A stretch of DNA of 64,000 bases from Neckera pumila (Eukaryota > Streptophyta > Bryopsida > Hypnales > Neckeraceae). Position 1 is the first letter of the stretch. Each line of letters begins with the position of its first letter. Positions 1 to 12,153 of this stretch are shown one piece after another. A program made the position numbers and the translations under genes. The notes below the pieces were generated by a model that saw only the letters and a program-made list of their open reading frames with translations, did no database searches and was not told the DNA's origin. The stretch covers positions 13,699,823-13,763,822 of the forward strand of contig OZ018408.1 of assembly GCA_963969595.1 (NCBI GenBank), in the 5' to 3' direction.

Positions 1-2570
1 TAAGTACATGATGCACAGTCCATGTGGTTTGGATAATCCCAATTGTCCATGCATGGAGGATAAAAAATGCTCCAAGCATTATCTAATGCAATCTCGAGAT
101 ATCACCGAGATGGATGGTGATGATCATGTTTTGTATCGTTGTCGAAATGACAATCGCTATGTTGAAAAACATATGCGAGGTCAAATTGTTCATTTGGACA
201 ATCGATGGGTTGTGCCATACAATCCATAATTAATAGGCCATTTTAATTGTCATATTAATGTTGAGGTTTGCAGTTTAGTAAAAATTGTGAAATACCTCCA
301 TAAATATATTTTTAAGGGGCCAGATTGCGGCATTGTAAAAACAGATGAGGTTGTCGATGAGATTAAAGAATTTTTAGAGGGACGTTATGTTGCCGCGCAA
401 GAAGCATGTTGAAGGTTCTTTGGTTTTGAAACCAACAACAAGAGTCATAGTATTTGTCGTTTACCCATTCATCTTCCCGGTCAACAATATGTTACCTTCC
501 AAGAAGGAACATCTTTGCAATCAGTGATTGATCAAAACGCCTAAACCAAACTTACAGAGTTTTTTGAACTCAATTGCCGCATTCGTGCCTTGATTGCTTT
601 TGGCATTCAAAGCAATCATATGCTTCTTTGATACATGGATCTTCCATTGTACTATAAGTGGAATGAGAAGAAAAATTTGTGGGAAAGAAGACAACGCAAG
701 ATAAAAAATTTCAGTGGAATAAATATGGTTCCTGTAGGTACCTAATTATTTTACTTGCGTTTGTTGTTGATTCATGTTGAGGCACCAACTTCCTTTGGTG
801 ACCTATTTTGTTTTCAAGATATAGTACATCCGACGTACAAAGCTGCTTGCATTGCAAGAGGACTTTTACAAGATGATGGTGAATGGGACAATTGTCTCCA
901 GGAGGCAACCATCATTGCATTGCCTAGACAAATTTGACAATTGTTTGCAACGTTTCTTGTGTTTGGAGAACTATTGGATCTTCTTGGTTTGTTGATGAGA
1001 CATATTGATGCTATGTCTAATGACTGGCGTAATGATCAAAATTGCTATAGCAAAGCAATTTTGTCTATTAATGAACATTTATCATTTAATGCTACACGCA
1101 TTGAAGATTTTTTGACATTCAAGATTTGAATGAATTTGGTTATCCGAATGTTGTTGATGTTGTTGATGATGCCAATGACAACAATAACTTAAATAATTTA
1201 AACATTAACTTTATAGTAGAAGACGTGGACAAACTAAATGAAGAACAACGCATTGTTTTCAATACAGTTACTAATGCCATTTTAGAACCTCATCCTTTGT
1301 GTAAGTTGTTTTTCTTGGACAACCCTGAGGGTACCGGCAAGACTTTTGTATACAATACCATATTAGATTATCTTTGGGATCGTGACATTAAATGTATGGC
1401 AATGGCAACAAGTGGAATTGCTGCTTGTCTTTTGCAAGAAGGACAAACATCACATTCTTCTCTTGCCATTCATTACAATTGTATGAAAAATCAACATGTT
1501 TGATTAGTGCCCAATCATCATTAGCTAAAAGTTTGCATGAAGTACAATTGATTGTACTTGATGAAGCTTGTGCTGGACATAGATTTATGATCGAAGCAGT
1601 AGATCGATCATTGCGAGATGTTCAAGGTATTGATACTCCAAATGGTGGTCTTGTAGTTTTATATGGTGGTGATTTCCGCCAAACTTTGCCTATTGTTGTA
1701 GGTGGAGGTCGTAAGCAAACCATTGAAGCTTGCTTGCGATGTTCATATTTGTTTCCACTAATGTAACATTTTCATTTGACCACTAATATGCATTTACAAA
1801 GTCAACCAAATTTTCAACAATTTTTATTAAATATTGGTGAAGGCAAAACCAGTTCAGAGGAAGAGCTACCGCTTGGAATGGTTGCATATGAAAATTCTCT
1901 AAATGGACTCATTAATGCAATTTTTGATGACCTGGTTGATTTCTCTGAGCGTGTAATTTTGGTTGTCCACAATGATGATGCCCCAGAAATCAACCGTAAA
2001 ATCACTGACCTTATGCTTGGTGATGTGCATCAATTTTTTAGCGCTGATTTTATTCACGAAAATGATATACATGCCCATCATTATCCGGTAGAGTTTTTAA
2101 ATTCTCTATATCTTAGTGGTTTGCTACCTCATCAATTAAATCTTAAATGTGGTCAATATGTGATGTTGTTAAGAAACTTAAATCCGGCAAAAGATTTGTG
2201 CAATGGTAGTCGCTTACGTTTGTTACAAGTATCTCCATCTGTATTATTGTGTGAAATTGTGGAAGGGCATCATTGTGGCCAAGAAGTGTTGATTCCAAGA
2301 ATCACACATCATTGCAATGATAGCCGCTTGCCATTTACACTATGTCGGAGACAATTTCCTGTCACTGGTGCTTTGCAATGACAATCAATAAATCGTAGGA
2401 CCAATCATATAATCAAGTCGGCATTTATCTTTAAAATGAAGTATTTAGCCATGGTCAATTATATATGGCTTTGTCTCGTGGTAGACATCCTGCAAACATT
2501 AAGGTTGCTAATGACAATTCACATGCCGTGGGAATGGTAAAAAATGTGGTTTACCATGAGGTTTTTACAT
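1..2570 (+). pseudogene. Helitron Rep/helicase remnant, 5' end outside the window
   Basis: This is a decayed Helitron transposase, the rolling-circle replication initiator fused to a Pif1-family helicase. The first ~230 nt carry the end of the Helitron-like N domain (HSPCGLDNPNCPCMEDKKCS, then DNRWVVPYNP). At 287-319 the Rep tyrosine motif VKYLHKYIFKG is visible, with Tyr codons at 293 and 305. The helicase follows: LNEEQ near 1236, a Walker A variant NPEGTGKT near 1320-1344, a Walker B-like VLDEA near 1555, GGDFRQTLPIV near 1665, and near the C-terminus PFTLCRRQFPV (about 2331) and KNVVYHEVF (about 2540). Stops at about 409, 542, 1764 and 2379, and a frameshift near 1500-1518, make it non-functional. 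The Rep HUH part lies upstream of the window. I could not place a 3' terminal hairpin with CTRR. Family assignment is secure; the boundaries are not. Confidence 0.9.
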
Positions 2571-3884
2571 GACATTGTCTTGGAGATTCCTATATATTTA
2601 CATTTGAATCAGGTGGATGGAGAAGTTAAGAGTTTGTTTCAAACTTTGCATATTTAGGGTTCATGTATGCTTTGGCAACGTCTCCTTTCATCCAACTGCA
2701 TTTTTTTGGTGTCCATTATTATTTCATTGTCTCAATTGAGACAGCATATCATATCAATAAATATGGTAGGATGATATTTGTAGCCATTTTGCTACTTTCT
2801 TTTATAGTCAATGGAAGAATATTCCAATGCATGCATCTTTCGATGCAAATCTAATTATAAAATTTATCACTTTTCTTTGAGAGTATGCAAATAGCCAAAT
2901 ATGCAAAGATTCTAATGTATAAATCTTAACTTGGATATGTCTTTTTTTAATATTCTAGATTGCAATATATTCAAATGATTATGAAGATATTTGTAATTTA
3001 CTATTTGGATCTTTTGAATATCTTTTAAATATCTTAAATATTATTTAAATATTTTATTTTGTAATAAAATTTATCATATAAATATTTTTGCTTAATTACT
3101 TTCTATTGCACTTTATATATATTTTCAAAGAATATTGTATGAAGATGTCAATATTTTCCTTTAAAGATTGTACGTACTTTATTTATCTACATTCTATTAC
3201 ATGAAGAATTGATAAAAGTAATATATTTTATGTGTAGCAAAGCAAGCGCCAACCGCTAGGAGAAATATAAAATTGTATGTGACGTGTATTTGTGGCTTCC
3301 AATTCTTCATAATCATTTTTTTAATTTGTTCTTTAGTGCAATTGTTTTTCAATTTTGTTTTCTTGTGTAACGAATTTGAGACTTGATTTTACTACAATAT
3401 GACTTTATACTAAACTGAACACATTCATTTGCACAACCCATTCAAATTTATGTATGCAATTTCCTCCAATTTGTATTTGAAAATTAGGGATACAAAAGCA
3501 TTAGGGATCTACTCTAGTATTTATCAGGCATATGCCATATCCAAGCCAAGAGATAGCAAATCTCTCTACAAGTATATAAATTTTTGGCTATAGATTATAT
3601 CCACACGCATGTACCTTAGGAAAGATAATTTCAATCTTAGAAGATAGTTTTGACAGTTGTCACTTCTAACAATTTTTGTAGGAGACCTACCTTTGTTTTA
3701 ATAGTCTGAATGGTCACTCTCAAGTAGCCCTCTAGAGGCCCTAAAATTCTTCTAATTTTTTGGACCAATAACCAACCTTTTACAAAATGAACTTACCATA
3801 TTTAGAAGTGTCTTAATGAGAATTTGACAAATATATTTCTTTGACATTTTCCATCTCTAATTGAAGCACCCAAATTCTTTATTA
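2571..3884. other. AT-rich intergenic stretch, no gene seen
   Basis: Strongly AT-rich sequence between the Helitron remnant and the first gypsy fragment. Frames are short and nothing resembles a known domain. It may contain the non-coding 3' part of the Helitron, but no clear terminal hairpin was found. Confidence 0.5.
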
Positions 3885-5695
3885 AGAAAAAGATGGCTCA
3901 TTATGACTGTATATAGACTATCATAGATTCAATAAGATTATTATTAAAAATCAATATTTACTCCCATTAATATCAGAATTATTGAACCAACTTGAATAAG
4001 CCAAGATCTATAAAATTGACCTATGTGGCCTTATAATCTTGTATGTATAAAAGAAAGCAAGGAATGAAAGACAACATTTTGAACAAGATATGGACATTTT
4101 GAATACAATGTTATGCCTTTAGAGCTCACAAATGCTCTTGTTATTTCTCAAGATTTATTGAATTGAATGATATTTTTTGGGAATTCTTGGATGATTTTGA
4201 TATTGGCCACCTTAACCATATTTTGATCTATTTCAAAAACTCAGAAAAACAAGAATGACACGTGAGCCTAGTGCTTCAAAAACTTAGAGAAGGAGGGTGA
4301 TTGCAAGAAAGACCAGTATTGAAACATTAACACAAAAGTAGTGCCAAAGCTTCCTCTTGCAGTAACTTCTGATGTTTGACTTGGATGAAATTGAAATTTT
4401 TATTGGAGATTCTTCTTATGAGTTTAATCATATCTCATATTTTTCAAAAAATTTCAAAAATCATTTTATACTTAAAAATCATATAAACTAATATGTCACA
4501 TTTTGAGTTTTTCAAGGGGCATTGAAAAGTATTTTATTTTATATCCTCTATGTCCTTGCAAAGAGGGCTCCCTTGCGAGCGCAATTCTGAGCATTGAAGA
4601 TGGTTTCAACATTATTTTTTTGGTGAAATCTCATTATCATGAAGTCTTCCCAAATGGGATTTTTAAGTTTATTTTAAAATTACTTTTCCTATTTTTTACA
4701 AATTAAAACATCACAATATGTATTTTCTTTAAAATTTCAGCTCATCTTTTTTGTGAATAACTTTTGACCTAGATTTTTTTTAGGTCTGAAATTTTGGTGA
4801 TATGCTATTTTTAGTGTCATACTAATTATCTATATTTTATTTTTTAAAAATTTGTATGCAAAAGCTCATAGTACTGGGAGTACTAGCCAAAATGGAACAA
4901 AAACAGAAGGTCATTTTTGCAACCACCTAGCAATACTTTATGCAAAGTTCAAGAAATGCATTTTTCATAAGTCTCTAGTTGAATTTAATGGCTTTATCAT
5001 ATCCTCTAACTGCATATCTAAGGATCGAATTTTTTTTCAAATTGTGATGGTTTAGATGGTCCCAACTTCCATTAGAGACTTGCAATTTTTTTTTAAGCTT
5101 TGCTAACTTCTATAGAAATCTTCATAAAAAGTTATTCTTTGATTGTGGCACCTCTGAAACAATTGACTGGTGGAGATAAATTGAAATGGAGTTTAGAAAC
5201 AAGAAAAGTGTTTCACAAATTAAAGATTGTCTTCACTATAGCTCTGATCCTCATTCATCATGACTTTTCAAGCTCTTTTTTTTTTTGAAACTAATGTCTT
5301 TGAGTTTATTTTTGGTGCTATTTTTTTACAAGTTGGAGAAGATGGGAAACTCCACCCTAACACAATCAATTTAAAGAATTCTCTTCTATGAAAATCAACT
5401 ATGAAATTTATGATAAAGAATTGCTAGCCAATATAAATTCTTTTAAAGAGTGGCAACATTTTCTAAAAGACACAACACCTAATCACAGTCTATATTGATT
5501 ACAAATATCTTGTGTATTTTATAATAGCCCAAGTTTTGAATTGCCGCCAAGCACATTGCAGCATATCACTTTCTCATATTAACTTTGTCATCATTTATAG
5601 ACTTTGAAGCCAATAAGGTATATTTGATGCGTTATCAAGACACTCATACTTAGCACCAAAGTTAGGTGATGCAACTTTTGACCACTGGGTCGTTG
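3885..5695 (+). pseudogene. Ty3/gypsy RT-RNase H fragment, interrupted by an insertion
   Basis: This is a decayed pol fragment of a Ty3/gypsy retrotransposon. The reverse transcriptase begins near 3887 (KKDGSL, then DYHRFNKIIIKNQYLLPLIS) and runs through GHFEYNVMPLELTNA near 4092 to HVSLVLQKLRE ending near 4291. In place of the YLDD box the sequence reads HLNHILIYFKN, so the active-site aspartates are lost. The RT resumes near 4937 (ILYAKFKKCIFHKSLVEFNG) after a ~635-bp insertion. RNase H-connection text follows: SLIVAPLKQLTGGDKLKWS near 5134, then DGKLHPNT, VLNCRQAHCS and, near 5620-5680, DALSRHSYLAPKLGDATFDH. Many stops and frameshifts are present. No LTRs, gag or integrase were linked to this copy. 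Similarity to chromovirus pol is clear. Confidence 0.88.
4292..4928 (+). mobile_element. MITE-like element inserted in gypsy RT (family 1, copy 1)
   Basis: A ~635-bp non-coding block splits the RT between LRE and LYAKFKKC. It begins GAGGGTGATTGCAAGAAAG and ends in GGTCATTTTTGCAACCACC, so its ends form imperfect inverted repeats (about GGGTSRTTGCAWGAAWGACC). A longer copy in inverted orientation lies at 47299-48041 and has similarity along most of the length, with an extra internal segment. A diverged relative of the right half appears near 14700-14985. No coding capacity is seen. The target duplication is unclear, so the superfamily is not assigned. Confidence 0.75.
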
Positions 5696-8298
5696 CAAGA
5701 AACACTTGTCCTTTTTGGTGTCCCCTTGGCCTTGCGTCTTATGTCTTTTTCTCATGAAATTTGAAATGAAGGTACATATAGTAGTTTCAAACATTATGTA
5801 ATTTTTTTTAATTTATTAAAATTAGTTTATTATTTTAAAATTGCCCCCAATTGGATGTCTACTTTGGCCATTTTGGAGGATTTTAGTACTATTTTCAACT
5901 CAAAAATGCAAATTTGAAGGTGAAAATTGGGAAACAAGGATTTCTACTAAAGATACAAGCCTATGAAGAGGTTTTTCAAAAATGATAAAGTGTCCACCTT
6001 CCACATGTGCTCAAAGTATACTATCTTTGTGCATGTGCAAAGAATACAATTTTTGTCCCCCAAAGTAAAAATGGTTGAAGAGAAGCACATTCAAATTTAA
6101 ACAAGTTGTGTGGGCCCACAAGAATCACGTACAAAAATAATATATTTTATTGAAGAAAGTTGGATCAATTATAAATAAATATAGGAAGTTGAACTCTTCG
6201 TGGAAGGAATCATGCTTGGATCGGCTGTAAGAAGTTTGCTTGTTGATCTTGGTGAACTTCATCTAGAATATGCAACTAATAACCCTGCAATCGCTCCACT
6301 TTCATTTTGTCAACGCATCTCCTTCACGCGCTTCAACATTACAACTCCTACATTGATGATCTTCATGAATGTCGGAAAACAAAACTGAAAGCAAATCTTC
6401 ATATCAGGATCAATTGGTTACTTTGTGTCGTGGAGGTCTTTCTAGGGCTCAACGTCACTACTCTTGCAAAAGGAACTCGTGGAAGTCGAAGAAGAGATAT
6501 GGTGAACACTGGGGTCATGAATCTATTTTAGAAAACTGCTTGAATGTTCGCCAAATATACCACAGACGATTTGGGATAGCTAAATGTGGCAATTGCTTAC
6601 TAGCAACGTGCCTTGCGATTGGCAAGAAAAGATTCGCACGCTGTGTATGCTTAGGGACTTGCAAGCTCTTGCACATTTGTGTTTGTTACTAGTATGGTCA
6701 TTCACTAGGCACTTACCATTCAGTTTTGAGAATTTGCAACTGAAGTGAACTGTGGGCAATGAACAGTCCTGAAATGAAGTATGCTATACACCTCAAACTA
6801 TCCCTGTAAGCATTTTAAGATGGCTCGTACTAAAGTTCGAAATGCTGGAGAAGACACAAAAGTGTCCAATAAATGACTGTCAGAGAACTTGTAGAAACAA
6901 AGAATGCACTTATTCCTCCCATCCAAGAATGTGATTGTCTTTGGTTAACTACCTATCAATGTCAAGTTGTCTAAAGCTTTGCTAGGTCTTGTAGAGAATC
7001 AAAAGGAGATTCCAATTCTCTTGTCAACTTTTTATTTTCTGGATATTGTATGAATAACTTTGGAGTTGTTGAAAATAGATCTACCCAAAATTGACCATAG
7101 GCTCTGGTAACTAAGTTAGAGGCTATGTATATCGGCAAGAATCAGTATGGGTAGGTACATGAAACCCAATGCTTCTGTGGCGTGTATCAAACTTCAATCT
7201 CCAGTCTTGCTCTGGATGACAAGCACATCATTGTACAATAGTCGAGGGAGAAGCGAATGGAAAGACTTTTCTGGCACAATCACTAACAAGAACCAGAATG
7301 CCTCTCTATTGAAGCTAAGTACCTGTAATTCAATAGATTACAAAATGATGACATTGGTTTTTGGATGCAGGATAACGAGACATGGTGTCAAATACAGTGG
7401 TTCATAACGAGGAAATAAAACTTTCATGAACAACGTATCTCTCAAGAGGTGGAAAAAAGATTGGAAATACTCTATAAAAGATATCAAGGATTGGTGTACA
7501 TATAATGCTGCTCAACCAATCAATTCACTACCAAGCACGTTCACAGCTCATAAGACATTCTGTCCCCAATTTACAGAGCAGACAAGTTATATTGGTCACT
7601 AAGCTACTGACACACCCCAGATATCTATGTTTGATGAGCTTGTGACGTACGTGAATGTCACATCTCTCAATGAAACCTAGGTGCAAGACTTGTAGTCTCT
7701 GATGAAACCAAAAGGACACACTACCTATTTGAAGTGAACGCATGCAAACCTATCTAGAGTACAGTTAAACCTAACAATCAGCAAATTGAGGCGCTCTTGA
7801 AAGAGAACTCCTTAACCTTAATGTGGTAGTAATGAACGTCAAAAAGTGCATACGAACATATCTAGCTTCACCACCGCTTGAGAAACTGCATTCCACAGAG
7901 TGTCACCAAATAAGTAAGGAACTGATATCCTCCTACTTTTAGATGATAGTGACAACCTCTATTCAGGATGCCCAGAGGGCTCTAAAGAACCCTCATAGCC
8001 TTCATTAGACAATAGTCAGCCCAATAATTTCTATCTTCTAAGATGGAGCAGGCAAACTTTTACAACTATTAAACTAGAGAGAACATCTACGTGCATTCAA
8101 TCTCTTACTGACACACAAGATGTTGCATAAGCCTTCACCCAGTTCTCCGCAAAAATAGAATCTTACAACACCATACCTCCAGTACAAATAAAACTCCGGC
8201 ATTAAAAATATCTTAAAAAAACTAGCCCATTAGACTTGAATGCATATCCAGTGAATCAAGAAGCGCACCTTCTACTATCAGGATTGAAGGCAAGAGCA
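5696..8298. other. Decayed, weakly coding-like sequence without recognised gene
   Basis: This stretch is less AT-rich than its surroundings from about 6180 on. Several moderately long frames (6200-6690, 7147-7407 and further pieces to about 8280) read with fairly few stops but match no family I recognise. A TATA-like ATAAATAAATATA at about 6172-6184, followed by the longest frames, could be an LTR or retroposon promoter. The stretch is interrupted by the TTAA-flanked element at 8299 and seems to continue after 9224, so it is older than that insertion. Confidence 0.35.
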
Positions 8299-9224
8299 TT
8301 AATTCCTAAAGGACCAACATGCGTTTTTTGGCCGTATAGAAATTTTGGGCAGGTACGTGTGACTAGAGACATCCATATTTGAGGCTGAAATTTTAATAGA
8401 AGGTGGGGGCAAGGAATATCTTCATTAATACCAAGTTTCATGACATTTCAAAATACAAGTCAAAAGTTGTGACCTAATATGTTACTTTTTTTTGTAACTG
8501 GGCAATTTGGACAGATAAGAAAAAATCATTTTTTCCAGAATTTTTTTTTGAAATTGGCTCTCTACATTTATATATACTTAAAAAGCTTTTGGTCATTCCA
8601 TTTCAATCAATGAGTCAAAAGTTATGAGGGTTTTTGAATTGCGGGCAGTTATGGATTCTCTACTCTAAAAAAACCCTTTAAAGTCGTTTATTTAACTCAA
8701 TTTTCAATATTTTTGGAAAAAAATAAAATCCTAGGATGTAGACTGATTATTACAACATTACAATGGTTGGGATTGGCATTTTTAAATTCCATGATTAAAT
8801 TTTTAACAATTTAGTATTTTGAATCATTTTCTACTTCTTTCTACTAACTATTTTTTCTCTATATGTTGTACAATTCCAAATGATGTGAAATTTTTCAAGC
8901 ATATAGACGACTTGTTTAGGAAACTGAATTCAAAGAAGCACCACCTTTATTATTCATTGAAAAGTGAGCTTGCAAAGTGCAGCTGCCCGATTTTTGCAGG
9001 ATTGAAAAAATGGTTTTCAAGACTTTGAATGCTTATATCTTATGATCCACATGGTGGAATTTTCTGAAATTTTTACCACATGTTTTCAAAATATCATACT
9101 ACAAGATCCTATGGTTACATGTGTCAAAAATTGTTTTTTTTTGCAAAAATTTGGTAGTTGTATTAGAAATGGCAGTTTTGGAGCATTTTTGGTGATTACA
9201 TAGTCATGAAACTTTAGGGGTTAA
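8299..9224 (+). mobile_element. piggyBac-like non-autonomous element, copy A
   Basis: A 926-bp block (including TSDs) flanked on both sides by TTAA (8299-8302 and 9221-9224). Immediately inside are imperfect inverted ends, TTCCTAAAGGACCAAC on the left and the complement of ACTTTAGGGG on the right. The interior has no transposase frame. The same interior text occurs in the same orientation in copy C (from 63129) and inverted in copy B (61183-62091), for example CTACAAGATCCTATGGTTACA near the right end. TTAA target duplication and ends starting C-C-C/T are the signature of the piggyBac superfamily. Assignment rests on the ends only, because no transposase is present. Confidence 0.65.
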
Positions 9225-9835
9225 TAGGGCCGAAGTGACCCTTCACACCACCAATTTTGTCTTCAAAAATCTACACACCACAACATAAGTTGGTGAACGT
9301 TGATATCCTACACACTCTCGACATTCCATCACTAAGCACTTGCCAAATAGACATCCTCAGGGACTAAGCGTGGGTGGCACCCAAAAAGCATGTGATGGAC
9401 TAATGCATAGTTGGATGTCAGTAGCGGGTGAACCTATAAAAGAACCTTGCCATGTATTTGGTTATCCACTAGCAATGCTCGGCAATTGCCATTAAGCGCA
9501 GCTGCAACCTGCAATACACAGATTTCATCCAAAAGGAGCTCTCTATAAGCAAAACAATTGACAACTATGTGGAAGTAACAATGGATAGCCTATTGTTGTA
9601 GCCACAAATTAGCAAAAATAAGTAAATCCATTGAAAGTTTAGAGCATGATAACCTAGGAAAAACTCAACAACTATTTGGATATGGGGGTCCTCACAATTT
9701 CACTTGCACTTGCTGTGTAATCATTAACCAAGATCTGCATGAGACAAGATTTATGTTCAGTATCTGATATAATCATATAATAATTAAACTAGGTTTAATA
9801 TTTTGCATAACTAATATTCACAAATAGAAAAAACT
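9225..9835. other. Intergenic sequence, no gene seen
   Basis: Continuation of the decayed stretch that precedes the TTAA-flanked element. Short frames only; no recognisable motif. Confidence 0.4.
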
Positions 9836-10003
9836 TATAGCATCCTAAAATCCATTAGTGTGGTTAGCACTAAATTTCATAATTAGTGTAGTGCCACGAA
9901 CACATACCGTAAGCTTAAAAAAAATTATAGCATTCTAAAATCAATTAGTGTGGTTAACACTAAATTTCATTATTAGTATAGTGCCACGGGCACATACCGT
10001 AAG
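9836..10003 (+). repeat. Tandem duplication, 90-bp period
   Basis: Two consecutive copies starting TATAGCATYCTAAAATC (9836 and 9926) and ending CACATACCGTAAG (9901 and 9991), offset by 90 bp. They differ at a handful of positions, so the duplication is not very recent. Confidence 0.85.
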
Positions 10004-11977
10004 GGGAACTTTTGTAATAGGTGAATGTCAGGGAAGAATAGTTTGAATATTCTTTGCATCCCGTCCTACCATTTGGATCACCTACAAACATGCGAGATAC
10101 CGGCATTAGGTATTCACCAAGTTGACCAGAAAGAATTCAACATCGACAATTCAAAATATGTCATTAAGACTCTTGCAAACCCCAACAATCTAGTGAAAAT
10201 ACCACTTACAGTTTCACCCTCATCTAAGAAAAGTCTTGCAACCTCAGTGCTAGCTTGCGTCAAATCAAGCCCAAATTCTTGTGGTCAATACCTCAAAAAT
10301 AGGTCTTCATAACTTCCTATTATAATGGACTAGCAAAAGGATATGACTATATTAAATATGCCCACCAGGACATAAAACAAAACCAAGAGTTTTTGTGAAA
10401 AGAATTAACATGGATGTACTTAACCGCCAACTAGTACTAAATCGTTTATGTGTACACAACCTTCATTGAAGCTTCCTAAATGATCCATTTCAACCCGTTG
10501 AGATATGACTTCGTGTATTTTTGACGCACGGACACTAGAGGGTTAAAGGACATGAATACCTGCACAATATCCACATTCAAAATACTATGTAACTAAAACA
10601 TACATTATTGAAAAATCTGTAACTCATTTCACACACCTCAATCTGGTGTAAGACTCTAAAACCCCATAGCAAGAGGCAAATTCACCAAGTAGCCATAGCC
10701 AGAACCTTGCAGCATTGTTGAAATTTTTGTTCACCCATGACCACATGGAGCACTAAGTGGTCTCTCCCACACGACCCCACTACATTCACCACATTCGTCA
10801 GCAATCAAGGTCCTCATCAATGTTGAATTAATGTCACAATCCTGTTTCAATGCTAAAATGCAACAATGCCATGACCTCTGAGTTTGTATATCACAGCTCT
10901 TCTATTATTCCAGAGATTGTTAGCTACTTGAAGCTTCCAAGTAATCAGCTAAAATCAAGTAATTTGAATTCCACCGAACTTGTCACACACATGGCTCTGC
11001 TTTGGATTAAATGCATCACTATACAACAATAGTGAATATTTCTATAGTGTGGATTATCGAGGTGTTAGTTAGGTGTGAGGCAACCTAATTACACCATTTA
11101 GTGTAGATTTCATGGACCATAATCCTTGAAGGGTCAAAATTAGGTCTCTCAACCTTAGCATTCACCCACTCTAAAAAAAATCTCTTCAACAACAAAGATA
11201 TCAACACCAAGCTGGAGGATAGTGGCCAATGAGGTGAAAACATTACAGTCCATAACAAGTCAAAGCCTGACTGACATTACACCTCACCAACGTCCAGGTC
11301 ATAGCCCCAAAGGTACATGGCTCAGATAGCCAAAATTTCGTAAGCTTAGTTTTAAGCACCCCAACGTTCCTTCAAATCTCAGCATAACACACTCAAAACC
11401 TCTCCAACACCCATATTTCAAAATGGACTCTCCCGTGGAGTGAATATACTAGACAACAACAAAAAAATACATAAAAAGCATGCATTTAGTCCCGTTGCAG
11501 GTATTTTGAAATCCTTCGTCCTGCCAATTTCAGAATTATTTGCGTACAATTTATGAAGTCTGTAATTAAGACAATTTTATTTTTAGTTAAATTTTGTTCT
11601 TTTGAGTGTGAAATGGGTTAAATGTTTAAAGTTTTGAGTAATTAAGTGTGAATGTGGTGATATCTGAAGTTAAAGTGTAAAAAGATTTTTTCGCTTAAAA
11701 AGACTTTTTGACTAGAGCGGTTGTAAATTTGACGGGGTTTTATCAAGAGATTGGAAGGGGTATTTGAAGAGGGATTGTAATATATAGTCTTCTCTTCTTT
11801 CATTATTGTCTCTTCTTTAATTTTTTCTTGCATTTTTCTGACATGAGGTTGTGTTTTTATTTTTTTGTTGTTGTGTTAATTTATAAATTCAGAAGTGTCA
11901 TTCTTAGTTATTTTTATTCACTTAAGTGATAGTGATTATTGCTTAAGCATGAAGTTGAATTTTGATGATATTTTACT
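10004..11977. other. Unrecognised coding-like remnant and AT-rich DNA
   Basis: Between 10025 and about 11460 the base composition is more balanced and one frame (10025-10312, 95 codons) reads without stops, but it matches nothing I know. From 11460 on the sequence is AT-rich with no usable frame. I assign no function. Confidence 0.3.
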
Positions 11978-12153
11978 TTGAGTATTTTATAAATGTCAAA
12001 TCAATTAAATTGAATAATTTAATATTCACTAAAGTGATGAATAAGTATTCTTTGCCTTGAGCATTTTATAAATGTCAAATCAATTAAATTGAATAATTTA
12101 ATATTCACTAAAGTGATGAATAAGTATTCTTTGCCTTGAGTATTTTATAAAAG
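11978..12153 (+). repeat. Tandem repeat, 79-bp unit
   Basis: Units beginning TTGAGYATTTTATAAATG start at 11978, 12057 and 12136. The first two are nearly identical over the whole 79 bp and the third is partial. The unit contains the near-palindromic AATTAAATTGAATAATTT. Confidence 0.9.

Noticed and set aside
3230..3510. Possible Helitron 3' end (AGCGCCAACCGCT hairpin-like text near 3250; CTCTAGT near 3513)
   Set aside because: The stem is only four pairs, it is not followed by CTRRT at the right distance, and the second site has no hairpin. No terminus is claimed.
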